In this document: piece after piece, positions 40,561-48,117 of the stretch | Layout of the letters: each line of letters starts with the position of its first letter | Position numbering within the stretch: the first letter of the stretch is position 1 | NCBI RefSeq assembly: GCF_016863195.1 | Contig: NZ_BOOK01000064.1 | Span: 1-51,275 of the forward strand | DNA from: Paraplanobispora takensis | GTDB lineage: Bacteria; Actinomycetota; Actinomycetes; Streptosporangiales; Streptosporangiaceae | Direction of reading: 5' to 3' | DNA length: 51,275 nt | The notes under the pieces: model-generated | What the model saw: the letters and a program-made list of their open reading frames with translations, nothing else | Told to the model about the DNA's origin: nothing | Database searches by the model: none | Translations under genes and position numbers: made by a program

Positions 40561-41901
40561 TCAGCGGGCTCGGGCGGCGCGGGACCAGCGGTTGCGGACC
40601 AGGCGGCGGGCCGTACGGGGGGTGCGGTCGCGCTGGTCGGTCCTGAACCACAGCTGCACTCTGGCGCCGCCCATGGAGGAGCCGTCGATCCGCAGGTCGC
40701 CTCCGGAGGACTCGGCGAGCTGGCGGGCGATGTCCAGGCCGAGACCGGTGGAGCCCGAACCGCTGGCGCCGCGCCGCAGCGCCGCATCGATGTCGGGGAT
40801 GCCCGGCCCGGCGTCGGCGATCAGGATGCCGACCGTTCCGGAGCCCTGGTGCAGGGTCACGGTGAAGGCGGCCCCCTCGGGGGTGTGCCGGAAGACGTTG
40901 CCGAGCAGCGCGTCCACCACCGCGCTGAGCTCGGTGGCCGCGACGGGGACCCGGACGGGGGCGGAGGCGCCGATCAGCTGCCACGGGCGCTGCTGGTCCT
41001 CGGCCAGCGCGGACCAGAAGGTTATCCGCTCGCGGAGCACCTCGGCCGCGTCGCACGAGACGAACGCCGGGGCGCGCGACGGCTCGCGGGCCGCCGCGAT
41101 GATCTGGTCGACCTCGGACTCCAGCCGGCTGAGCGAGCGGCGGCTCTGCTCCGCCTCCGGACCCAGGTGGTCGAGGCTGAGCCGCAGGGCGGTCAGCGGG
41201 GTGCGCAGCCGGTGCGACAGGTCGGCGGCCATCTCGCGCTCGGCGGCCAGGAGCTGGACGACCCGGTCGGCCATGGTGTTGAAGGCCTCTCCCGCGGCGA
41301 CCAGCTCCGGCGGACCCTCGGGTTCTATGCGGACGGTCAGGTCGCCCGCGCCCAGCGAGCCCGCCGCCCGGCCCAGGCGGCGGGCCGCGCGCACCACGCG
41401 CCCGCCCAGGCGGTCGGCGACCACCACCGAACCGGCGACCAGCACCACGGCGACGCCGGTGAGCACCGCCCAGGAGGAGGTGACGCCCCGGGTGAGCTCC
41501 TCGGCCGGGACGAAGACCTCGATGACCACCGTGCGGCCGCCGTCCAGGGCGACGGGGCGCAGCAGCAGGCGCCCGGTGCCGGTCTCGGCGGTGACGGCCC
41601 TGGCCCGCTGGGCGACCGCGGCCACGGTCGGGGCCGGGGCCCGGACGGTGCCGACCGAGCCCCCGCTCGGCAGGTGCACGGCGATGCGGTCCTGCGCCCC
41701 GGTGCTGGCCAGGGCGTGGGGCAGGCGGGCCGGGTTCACGGTGATCGCCAGTACCGGGACGAGCGCCGAGGCCTGCCGTTCGGCCTCCGCCATGGCCCTG
41801 GCCTCGGCGCTCTCCCTGATGAAGAGCGCGAGGGGCACGAGGAACGCCAACGCGATCATCGACGCCCCGGCGAGCGCGAGCAGGGCGAGGGTCCTCCTCA
41901 T
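40561..41901 (-). CDS. Sensor histidine kinase
   Basis: This 446-residue membrane kinase has two transmembrane helices (about 8-28 and 145-163) around an extracellular sensor of about 115 residues. A HAMP domain (about 164-220) and the dimerisation/phosphoacceptor motif MAADLSHRLRTPLTALR, with H230, follow. The ATPase domain has N box LLGNVFRHTPEG, G1 DAGPGIPD and G2 GSTGLGLDIARQLAESSGG. It forms a pair with the response regulator upstream on the same strand. The 263 bases between them are a tandem repeat array. The signal is not evident. Confidence 0.93.
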   Translation of the reverse strand: MRRTLALLALAGASMIALAFLVPLALFIRESAEARAMAEAERQASALVPVLAITVNPARLPHALASTGAQDRIAVHLPSGGSVGTVRAPAPTVAAVAQRARAVTAETGTGRLLLRPVALDGGRTVVIEVFVPAEELTRGVTSSWAVLTGVAVVLVAGSVVVADRLGGRVVRAARRLGRAAGSLGAGDLTVRIEPEGPPELVAAGEAFNTMADRVVQLLAAEREMAADLSHRLRTPLTALRLSLDHLGPEAEQSRRSLSRLESEVDQIIAAAREPSRAPAFVSCDAAEVLRERITFWSALAEDQQRPWQLIGASAPVRVPVAATELSAVVDALLGNVFRHTPEGAAFTVTLHQGSGTVGILIADAGPGIPDIDAALRRGASGSGSTGLGLDIARQLAESSGGDLRIDGSSMGGARVQLWFRTDQRDRTPRTARRLVRNRWSRAARAR

Positions 41902-41940
41902 CGCGGCCCTCTCATGATGACGGGCTCACAGCCGCGGGGC

Positions 41941-42165
41941 CCGCAGTGACAGGGCCCGCAGTGACAGGGCCCGCAGTGACAGGGCCCGCAGTGACAGGGC
42001 CCGCAGTGACAAACCCCGCAGTGACAAACCCCGCAGTGACAAACCCCGCAGTGACAGGGCGCGCAGTGACAGGGCGCGCAGCGAGAGACCTCACGGTGAC
42101 GGACCTCACGGTGACAGGCCCCACCGGGACGCGCTCCACGCTGACGGGCTCCACACTGGCCGGCT
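41941..42165. repeat. Fifteen 15-bp tandem repeats between response regulator and kinase genes
   Basis: Fifteen consecutive 15-base units fill the space between the two genes. The consensus is CCGCAGTGACAGGGC; units 5-7 read CAAACC in place of CAGGGC, and the last units towards 42165 diverge (for example TCACGGTGACGGACC and CCACGCTGACGGGCT). On the minus strand one frame stays open from a GTG at 42154 to a stop at 41912 and would encode repeated VTAGP/VTAGF pentapeptides. It starts 11 bases after the response regulator stop and ends 10 bases before the kinase start. Translation is not shown. Confidence 0.92.
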
Positions 42166-42845
42166 CATGACGACGGGGCCACCAGCATCACCCCGACGCC
42201 CCGGACGGTGTGCAGATAGCGGGGGGACGAGGCGCTCTCGCCGAGCTTGCGGCGCAGCCACGACAGGTGCACGTCGATGGTCTGGTCGTCGCCGTAGGAC
42301 TGCTGCCACACCTCGGTGAGCAGCTCCTTGCGGGAGACCACCCGGTCGGCCCTGGCGGCGAGGTAGGCCAGGAGGTCGAACTCCCGGCGGGTCAGGGTCA
42401 GGGGCGTGCCGCCCACGGTGGCCTCGCGCCGGTTCAGGTCCACCGCCAGCTCGCCGACCCGCACGATCTGCGGAGGGCTCGCGGCCCGGGCCCGCCGCAG
42501 CACCGCGTCCAGCCGGGCGTTGAGGTGGTCGCCGGAGAACGGCTTGACCAGATAGTCGTCCGCCCCCGCCTCCAGCAGGCGGACGATCTCCGCCTCGTTG
42601 TCCCTGGCCGTCGCGACGATGACCGGGACGCTGGAGACGCTGCGGACCATCTTCAGCGCCTCGGACCCATCCAGATCGGGCAGGCCGAGATCGAGGATCA
42701 CCGCGTCCGGAGGATGCTGGGTGATCTCCCGTAACGCGTCGAGGGCACGCCCCGCGCTGCGCACGGCATGCTGGCGCCTGCTCAGTTCCTGAATGATCGC
42801 GGAGCGCACATACTCGTCGTCTTCCACCACGAGAACGGTCGCCAT
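42165..42845 (-). CDS. OmpR-family response regulator
   Basis: The 226-residue regulator has a receiver domain (acidic EDD at 8-10, phosphoacceptor D52 in ILDLGLPDLDG, conserved lysine in DDYLVKPFS) and a C-terminal winged-helix DNA-binding domain (LTLTRREFDLLAYLAARADRVVS, then TIDVHLSWLRRKLGE and YLHTVRGVGVML). The start at 42845 gives the normal ATVLVVEDDEYV beginning; an in-frame ATG at 42875 is possible. It diverges from a membrane-anchored protein gene, whose control region of about 50 bases it shares. Confidence 0.94.
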   Translation of the reverse strand: MATVLVVEDDEYVRSAIIQELSRRQHAVRSAGRALDALREITQHPPDAVILDLGLPDLDGSEALKMVRSVSSVPVIVATARDNEAEIVRLLEAGADDYLVKPFSGDHLNARLDAVLRRARAASPPQIVRVGELAVDLNRREATVGGTPLTLTRREFDLLAYLAARADRVVSRKELLTEVWQQSYGDDQTIDVHLSWLRRKLGESASSPRYLHTVRGVGVMLVAPSS

Positions 42846-42895
42846 GAGAGGTAACCGTAGTGAACAAAGAGACATCTGGGGTAATAATTCACCGC

Positions 42896-43588
42896 ATGCG
42901 GCAAAAGCTGGGCTTCGTAGCGGTGTGGGTGGGCGCCACCGTCATGGCGACCTCCGTCGCCTGGTTCGGCGTCCGGGACGTGCTCCACCGCGGAGTCTTC
43001 GACGACGTGAAGATCGAGCCGCTCAGCGCCGCGGACGGGCGGACGGGCGAGGCGCCGCCGCCGATCGAGCCGGCGGACTTCCTCGGCACCCCGGCGGTCT
43101 CGCCCAGCCCCGGCGAGAGCGGCACGCCGACCCCCGCCGCCCGGCCGCGCCCGGCCCGCTCGGAGCAGGCGGGCGGCACCTCCGCGCGACCGCGTACGTC
43201 GCCGAGCCCCAGGCGCTCGTCGAGCAGCCCGGGGATCAAGCCGGTCCCGGCGCGCACCTCGCCGACGACCACCCGGACCACCTCGGCACCCCGGCCCGCC
43301 CGGACCACCTCGGCCCCCAAGGCCGCTCAGACCACCTCCGCGCCTCAGCCGGCCACCCAGGCGGCGGCGAACCAGAACGTGCGGGTGGTGCAGGTCAAGG
43401 GCGGCACCGTCTCGTTCACGATCGAGAACGGCGCCTGCCGCCTGGTGTCGGCCGTGCCCGTCTCCGGCTATCAGACCAGGATCTCCCAGGCCGACGGCTG
43501 GATCCGGGTGGACCTGTTCCAGGGCGACCACGGCTCCTCGGCCTTCTGCATCGGGCACGAGAACCGCACCGACACCTGGGAGTACTGA
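42896..43588 (+). CDS. Membrane-anchored extracellular protein next to two-component system
   Basis: The 230-residue product has an N-terminal membrane helix (FVAVWVGATVMATSVAWFGV), a long Ser/Thr/Pro/Ala-rich linker (about 60-150) that would span the cell wall, and a small C-terminal beta-rich domain of about 75 residues (VQVKGGTVSFTIENGACRLVSAVP and WIRVDLFQGDHGSSAFCIG) with two cysteines that could form a disulfide. Such proteins commonly accompany an OmpR-type system in actinomycetes and are candidates for its signal-sensing partner or target. A GTG at 42860 with GAGAGG upstream is an alternative start that would add 12 residues. Confidence 0.75.
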   Translation: MRQKLGFVAVWVGATVMATSVAWFGVRDVLHRGVFDDVKIEPLSAADGRTGEAPPPIEPADFLGTPAVSPSPGESGTPTPAARPRPARSEQAGGTSARPRTSPSPRRSSSSPGIKPVPARTSPTTTRTTSAPRPARTTSAPKAAQTTSAPQPATQAAANQNVRVVQVKGGTVSFTIENGACRLVSAVPVSGYQTRISQADGWIRVDLFQGDHGSSAFCIGHENRTDTWEY

Positions 43589-43637
43589 CCGGCGCGGACG
43601 TTCGGGACCACGGTCGCGCGGGCGTACGGCGCGCGGG

Positions 43638-44135
43638 TCAGCCGTTCTCGATCTCCCGCAGCAGCTCTCCCGCCTCGGCGATGCGGTCCTCGGAGAAGAC
43701 CGCGATGCCGTGCAGTCCCAGCAGGGCGGTGGTGACGCCCTGGCCCGGCAGGCGGTGGCCGCGGAAACCGCCGTCGTAGATGGTCAGGCTGCCGCAGGAT
43801 GGGCTGCCCTCCTTCAGGATGGCGATCTTGACGTCGAAGGACGTGGCGACGGCGAGCGCGGACTGGGCCCCGGCGAGGAAGGCCTGGGTGACGTCGCTCC
43901 CGTCGGCGGCCAGCACTCTGGCGGCCCCCGCGAGCACTGCCGCGCCCCCGGCGCCGGCCTCGATCTCGGCGGCCGGGCGGGGGACGGGCAGGCCGCCTTC
44001 GACCTCCGGGCAGAAGGGGACCAGGCGTCCCTCCCTGCGCCAGTCGGCCAGCAGGGCGTCGCCGCTCGTCTTGGCGGCCCCGTCGTAACGGACCTTCCGC
44101 CCCATCAGGCAGGCGCTGACCAGGATTCTCTCCAC
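43638..44135 (-). CDS. DUF523 domain-containing protein
   Basis: This 165-residue cytosolic protein has the DUF523 pattern: ILVSACLMGRKVRYDGAAK at the start, VPFCPEVEGGLPVPRPAAEI near residue 40, ILKEGSPSCGSLTIYDGGF near 105 and GVTTALL near 133. The conserved cysteines (SACL, PFCPE, SPSCGS) suggest metal or sulfur chemistry; I know of no established function. It is a single gene divergent from two small membrane protein genes. Confidence 0.92.
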   Translation of the reverse strand: MERILVSACLMGRKVRYDGAAKTSGDALLADWRREGRLVPFCPEVEGGLPVPRPAAEIEAGAGGAAVLAGAARVLAADGSDVTQAFLAGAQSALAVATSFDVKIAILKEGSPSCGSLTIYDGGFRGHRLPGQGVTTALLGLHGIAVFSEDRIAEAGELLREIENG

Positions 44136-44176
44136 GTCCCCAGCCTATGCGCCTCGGATCAGGGGGCGGGGCGGGC

Positions 44177-44195
44177 GGGCAGTACCCTACTGCCC
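44177..44195. promoter_or_regulatory. Palindromic operator-like site
   Basis: GGGCAGTA and TACTGCCC are perfect eight-base arms around CCC, in the 86-base region between divergent genes. A TACCCT -10-like box (44183-44188) lies within the palindrome, so a bound repressor would block transcription toward 44222. Confidence 0.5.
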
Positions 44196-44221
44196 ATGTC
44201 CGCAAACCTCCCGAGGTCCCG

Positions 44222-44584
44222 ATGATCGATCCGCTCGCGATCGGTCTGATCGTGCTGGCGCTGGTGATCGCGCTGGTCAGTCTGCTGACGACCGCGCTGA
44301 ACAAGGCGATGGGCAACGTGCTCCTCGTCGCCCTCGGCGTGCTGGAACTGGGCCTGCTCGTCCAGGCGGGGTTCCTGATCGCCGCGCTGGTGCGGGGCGA
44401 GGGCCCGGCGGAGACGGCGACCCTGATCGGCTACATGCTGGGCACCGTGGTGATCCCGCCGGTGGCGGCGTTCTGGGGGGTGGGCGAGCGTTCCCGCTGG
44501 GGCCCGGCGGTGATCGCGGTCGCGGGCTTCGCGATCCCGGGCATGGTCGGGCGGATGATGCAGATCTGGCAGGGGGTCGCATGA
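44222..44584 (+). CDS. Small membrane protein (120 aa, four helices)
   Basis: The product has about four hydrophobic helices (residues 4-24, 35-60, 68-90 and 95-112) and few charged loops. No catalytic motif is visible. The ATG at 44222 has GAGG seven bases upstream; the open frame to 44147 overlaps the divergent promoter region and is rejected. The stop overlaps the next gene start (ATGA), so the two membrane proteins probably act together. Confidence 0.75.
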   Translation: MIDPLAIGLIVLALVIALVSLLTTALNKAMGNVLLVALGVLELGLLVQAGFLIAALVRGEGPAETATLIGYMLGTVVIPPVAAFWGVGERSRWGPAVIAVAGFAIPGMVGRMMQIWQGVA

Positions 44585-45048
44585 ACGAGACGGCCGACGG
44601 GCACGACACGCCCGTGGACACGGACTCCGGTCACGAGGCGGGCGCGGCCGTCCCCTCCTCCGGGGACGGGCACGGCATCGGCTCAGGGCCGGGCCGGGTC
44701 CTGGTGGCGGTCTACGCCGTCTTCGCCCTCGCCGCCGGGTCGCGGGCGGCCGTGCAGATCGCGCGGCAGTTCGACGAGGCCCCGCTGGCCTACTCGCTGT
44801 CGGCCTTCGCCGCCGTGGTCTATCTCCTGCTCGCGGTGGCCCTGGCCACGGGGAGGCGCACCCTGGCCCTGGTGGCCTGCGGCATCGAGCTGGCCGGGGT
44901 GCTGATCGTGGGCACACTCAGCCTGGCCGATCCGGCGGCCTTCCCGAAGGCCACGGTCTGGTCGGGCTTCGGGAGCGGATACGTCTTCATCCCGATGGTC
45001 CTGCCGCTGATCGGCCTGTACTGGTTGTCGCGTCGCAAGCAGGCGTAA
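44581..45048 (+). CDS. Membrane protein (155 aa)
   Basis: An acidic, Gly/His/Asp-rich N-terminus of about 35 residues precedes four hydrophobic helices (VLVAVYAVFALAAG, YSLSAFAAVVYLLLAVALAT, LALVACGIELAGVLIVGTL and YVFIPMVLPLIGLYWL). It overlaps the previous gene by four bases (ATGA). The function is unknown. It ends RRKQA, with a positive cytosolic tail. Confidence 0.78.
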   Translation: MNETADGHDTPVDTDSGHEAGAAVPSSGDGHGIGSGPGRVLVAVYAVFALAAGSRAAVQIARQFDEAPLAYSLSAFAAVVYLLLAVALATGRRTLALVACGIELAGVLIVGTLSLADPAAFPKATVWSGFGSGYVFIPMVLPLIGLYWLSRRKQA

Positions 45049-45121
45049 AAAAGTCGCTCCGACGTCGTGTGTGACGGGTTTTCGACATACCGGGGTGTTA
45101 GTCCCGCGCCGACTCGGGCAG

Positions 45122-45155
45122 TCCTGCCTTCCCCGACCCCAACAGGAAGGCAGGA
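45122..45155 (+). promoter_or_regulatory. Hairpin that contains the ribosome binding site of the SRPBCC gene
   Basis: CCTGCCTTCC (45123-45132) pairs perfectly with GGAAGGCAGG (45145-45154), with one further T-A pair and a 12-base loop. The 3' arm contains the AGGAAGG Shine-Dalgarno motif of the gene that starts at 45158. The structure would block ribosome entry unless opened by heat, a ligand or a protein. A GTTT (45078) and GGGTGT (45093) pair resembles a stress-sigma promoter but with short spacing. Confidence 0.65.
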
Positions 45156-45157
45156 TC

Positions 45158-45652
45158 GTGAGCACTATCGAGCAGTCCATCGATGTGAACGTGCCGATTC
45201 GCACGGCCTACAACCAGTGGACCCAGTTCGAGAGCTTCCCCGAGTTCATGGAGGGCGTCGAGTCGGTCAAGCAGATCAACGACACGCGTACCGCGTGGAT
45301 CGTGGAGATCGCAGGCGTCCGCCGCGAGTTCGAGGCGGAGATCACCGAGCAGCACCCCGATGAGCGGGTGGCGTGGAAGTCCGTCGACCGGCCGCACCAG
45401 GCCGGTGTGGTGACCTTCCACCACCTGACCCCCGACACCACCCGGGTCACGCTCCAGATGGAGTACGACCCGGAGGGCTTCGCCGAGACGGTCGGCGACT
45501 GGCTGCAGATCGTCCGGCTGCGGGTCCGCGGTGACCTGGAGCGTTTCAAGACGTTCATCGAGGCGCGCGGCGCCGAGACGGGCGCCTGGCGCGGCGACGT
45601 CCCCGGCCCGCAGGACCGGGGCACGGGCACGCTCCCCGGCGGGCAGCTCTAA
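45158..45652 (+). CDS. SRPBCC family protein (START-like lipid-binding fold)
   Basis: The 164-residue cytosolic protein has the START-like pattern: IEQSIDVNVPIRTAYNQWTQFESFPEFMEGVESVKQ at the N-terminus, then a curved sheet (WIVEIAGVRREFEAEITEQHPDERVAWKS), with a C-terminal helix VGDWLQIVRLRVRGDLERFKTFIE. Members bind small hydrophobic ligands or are cyclases; no catalytic residues can be assigned. The GTG at 45158 is chosen because AGGAAGG precedes it; the frame is open to 45071. The ribosome binding site lies in a stable hairpin. The last 20 residues are Gly/Pro-rich. Confidence 0.88.
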   Translation: MSTIEQSIDVNVPIRTAYNQWTQFESFPEFMEGVESVKQINDTRTAWIVEIAGVRREFEAEITEQHPDERVAWKSVDRPHQAGVVTFHHLTPDTTRVTLQMEYDPEGFAETVGDWLQIVRLRVRGDLERFKTFIEARGAETGAWRGDVPGPQDRGTGTLPGGQL

Positions 45653-45672
45653 GGACGGCTCCGTCTCGCGGA

Positions 45673-45696
45673 GGTACGGCTCCGCGGAGCCGTACC
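45673..45696. terminator. 24-bp perfect palindrome downstream of the SRPBCC gene
   Basis: GGTACGGCTCCG is followed directly by its reverse complement CGGAGCCGTACC, 20 bases after the stop. Without a spacer it folds as a hairpin with a small tip and is the most likely terminator. The rest of 45697-45867 holds short repeats of GTCAGG/CTGACA-like words and an AGGAGG ribosome binding site for the next gene. Confidence 0.6.
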
Positions 45697-45867
45697 CCGC
45701 AGGTCACCGGAGGCCCGGGTTCCTCTCTGTCAACGGAGAGGGGGCCGGGCTTTCACCTTGTCAGGGGTTCTCGACGTCAGGAACAAATCCGCATTTCAGT
45801 CCTGTTACAGTCAGGGTCGACCAATCATCCCATGAATAGACGCTGACATCAGGAGGACTGAACCCGC

Positions 45868-47094
45868 ATGAGCGTGCTCACCCAGGAAGCCCGGGGCCGC
45901 ACCCAGACAGGGCCGGGACCCCTGGCATGGTTGCTCGTGCTGGGAATCGTCCTGGCCGCACTGAACCTGCGCACCGCCGTCACCAGCGTCGGGCCGGTCC
46001 TCGACCACATCTCGGCGGGCCTGGGCATGTCCGGGGCCGGGGTCGGGCTGCTGACCACCCTTCCCGTGCTCATCTTCGCCACGGTCGGCGCGGTGACCCC
46101 CGCGATGGCCAGGAAGCTCGGCGACCACCGGCTGCTGCTGCTCGCCCTGCTCGCGCTGGGCGCGGGCCTGCTGATCCGCGCGATGGTGGACTCGGCGGAG
46201 GTCTTCCTGTTCAGCAGCGCCCTGGCGCTGTCCGGCGGGGCGGTGGGCAACGTGCTCATCCCCACCCTGATCAAGCGCCACTTCCCGGGCCGGGCCGGGA
46301 CCATGACCACCGTCTACACCACGGCCCTCGCGGTCGGCACGATGCTCGCCGCCGCGGCGACCGTCCCGATCGAGCGGGCCGCCGACGGCAACTGGCACGT
46401 CGCGCTCGGGGTGTGGGCGGCGCTGGCCGCCGTCGCCGCGCTCCCGTGGCTGATGCTGCTGCGCGCCGAGCCGGAGAGCGCCGGCACCCGCACCCTCGGC
46501 ATGCGGACCCTGCTGCGCAGCAGGCTGGCCTGGGCGGTCGCCGCCTACTTCGGGACCCAGAGCATGGTCGCCTACATCATGTTCGGGTTCCTGCCGACGA
46601 TCCTCACCGACGGCGGCCTCACCACCGGCCAGGCCGGTCTGCTGCTGGGCGTCTTCACCGCCATCAGCATCCCGGTCTCCCTGGTCGTGCCGTCGGTCGC
46701 CGAGAAGTTCTCCGACCAGCGTCCCGTGGTGGCGGCGTTCGTGGTGTTCTACGTGACCGGCTTCCTCGGCCTGTGGCTGGCCCCGGCCGCCTGGGCCTGG
46801 CTGTTCGTGGTCCTGGTCGGCATCGGGATGGGCTCCTTCCCGCTGGCGCTGACCATGCTCGCCCTGCGCACCCGCACCCCCGAGGCCACCGCCGCCCTGT
46901 CCGCCTTCGGGCAGAGCGCCGGATACCTCATCGCCGGCGCCGGTCCGCTGGTGGTCGGCGTGATGCACGAGGCGACAGGCGGCTGGACGGCGCCCTTCAC
47001 GCTGCTGTTCGCGGTGGTCGCGGTGCAGCTCGCCGTCGGCTGGTACGCCGGCCGCTCGCGCTATCTGGAGGACGAGCGGGCCCTGTCCCGCTGA
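45868..47094 (+). CDS. MFS transporter, CynX/NimT family
   Basis: The 408-residue protein has 12 predicted helices. The first (LLVLGIVLAALNLRTAVTSVGPVL) carries the LNLR.A.TSVGP motif typical of the CynX/NimT (cyanate and 2-nitroimidazole) transporter family. Between helices 2 and 3 is MARKLGDHRLLL; later segments include KRHFPGRAGTMTTVYT and FGQSAGYLIAGAGPLVVGVMHEATGGW, also typical. The substrate is probably a small anion or drug-like molecule. The ATG has an AGGAGG site. It is a single gene with its own terminator. Confidence 0.9.
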   Translation: MSVLTQEARGRTQTGPGPLAWLLVLGIVLAALNLRTAVTSVGPVLDHISAGLGMSGAGVGLLTTLPVLIFATVGAVTPAMARKLGDHRLLLLALLALGAGLLIRAMVDSAEVFLFSSALALSGGAVGNVLIPTLIKRHFPGRAGTMTTVYTTALAVGTMLAAAATVPIERAADGNWHVALGVWAALAAVAALPWLMLLRAEPESAGTRTLGMRTLLRSRLAWAVAAYFGTQSMVAYIMFGFLPTILTDGGLTTGQAGLLLGVFTAISIPVSLVVPSVAEKFSDQRPVVAAFVVFYVTGFLGLWLAPAAWAWLFVVLVGIGMGSFPLALTMLALRTRTPEATAALSAFGQSAGYLIAGAGPLVVGVMHEATGGWTAPFTLLFAVVAVQLAVGWYAGRSRYLEDERALSR

Positions 47095-47107
47095 GTCCCG
47101 AGGCGGG

Positions 47108-47146
47108 GTACGGCCTGCGCCTCCTCGGGGGCGGCGCAGGCCGTAC
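47108..47146 (+). terminator. Terminator of the CynX-type transporter
   Basis: GTACGGCCTGCGCC and GGCGCAGGCCGTAC form a perfect 14-base stem with an 11-base loop, 13 bases after the stop. No T tract follows. It ends 15 bases before the next start codon. Confidence 0.8.
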
Positions 47147-47161
47147 TGGCATCATGAGGGC

Positions 47162-48007
47162 ATGAAGATCGAGGCATCGACGCTGGTCACCTATCCGGCG
47201 GGGGACGTGGGGGGACGCTCGGCCGTCGTGGGGGTCGTGCCGGTGGGGGACCGGCACGGCGTGATCGTCGCCGAGACCCCCTTCCACCCGCTGGACCACA
47301 CCTGGCCGGACCAGCCCGCCGACACCGGCACGATCGGCGGCGCCCCGGTCCTGGACTGCGTCACCGCAGCCGTGCGGGACGGCGAGGAGGCCGTCCACCT
47401 CGGCCAGGACATCCCGGTCCGCCGGGGGGCCGAGGGCTGGCACTGGCTCGTGGTCCACATCACCGGCACGCCCCTGGAAGGGGAGGTGGACCTGGTGGTG
47501 GACGCGCGGCACCGCCGGGACCTGTCGGCCGGGCACACCGCCTGCCACCTGGCCGCCCTGGCGCTCAACGCCGCGCTGGCCGGCCGCTGGCGCAAGGAGA
47601 TCCCCGCCGACGGGCTGGGCAGTCCCGACTTCGACCAGACGGCCATCACCTCCTCGAAGATCACCCCCTGCGGCAGCCGCGACGTCTACCGGCTGGGCAA
47701 GTCCCTGCGCCGCAAGGGCTTCACCGCCGACGGGCTGGCCGAGGAGCTCCCGGAGATCGCCCGCCGGGCCGAGGACCGGCTCAAGGAGTGGATCGCGGCC
47801 GACGCCCCGGTCCGGATCGACAGCCCCGGCCCCGGGCTGACCGCGCGCCGTACCTGGCACTGCGACCTGCCCGAGGGGTCGGTGGGCATCCCGTGCGGGG
47901 GCACGCACCTGTCGCGCACCTCCGAACTCGGGACGGCCACCGTCACCCTGGAACTGTCAGCCGACGGCTCGGAGCTGACCATGCTCACCGCGGTGTCCCC
48001 GGCCTGA
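47162..48007 (+). CDS. AlaX-like alanyl-tRNA editing protein
   Basis: The 281-residue protein matches the editing domain of alanyl-tRNA synthetase. The zinc-binding HxxxH lies in GHTACHLAALALNAAL (H125, H129) and CxxxH in IPCGGTHLSRTSELG (C245, H249). A beta-barrel-like N-terminal part is present (TPFHPLDHTWPDQPADTGTI). AlaX proteins deacylate Ser-tRNA(Ala) or Gly-tRNA(Ala) and so protect translation fidelity in the cytosol. It lies between the two identical tRNA-Ala genes of this window, a striking but possibly accidental context. The ATG has no strong ribosome binding site. Confidence 0.88.
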   Translation: MKIEASTLVTYPAGDVGGRSAVVGVVPVGDRHGVIVAETPFHPLDHTWPDQPADTGTIGGAPVLDCVTAAVRDGEEAVHLGQDIPVRRGAEGWHWLVVHITGTPLEGEVDLVVDARHRRDLSAGHTACHLAALALNAALAGRWRKEIPADGLGSPDFDQTAITSSKITPCGSRDVYRLGKSLRRKGFTADGLAEELPEIARRAEDRLKEWIAADAPVRIDSPGPGLTARRTWHCDLPEGSVGIPCGGTHLSRTSELGTATVTLELSADGSELTMLTAVSPA

Positions 48008-48117
48008 GCGGCCTGTGCTCTGCCGGCCTGGCCGGGTTGTGCTTCCCGGCCGGACCGGCCTGCGCTTTCCCGGCCTGATCGGCTGCCCGGGGCTGTGGGA
48101 AACCGGGAAGCCGCCGG

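Noticed and set aside
41946-42170. A + strand 74-codon frame reading AVTGP repeats
   Set aside because: It is the repeat array read antisense to the two-component operon, with no ribosome binding site and no flanking + strand gene it could belong to.
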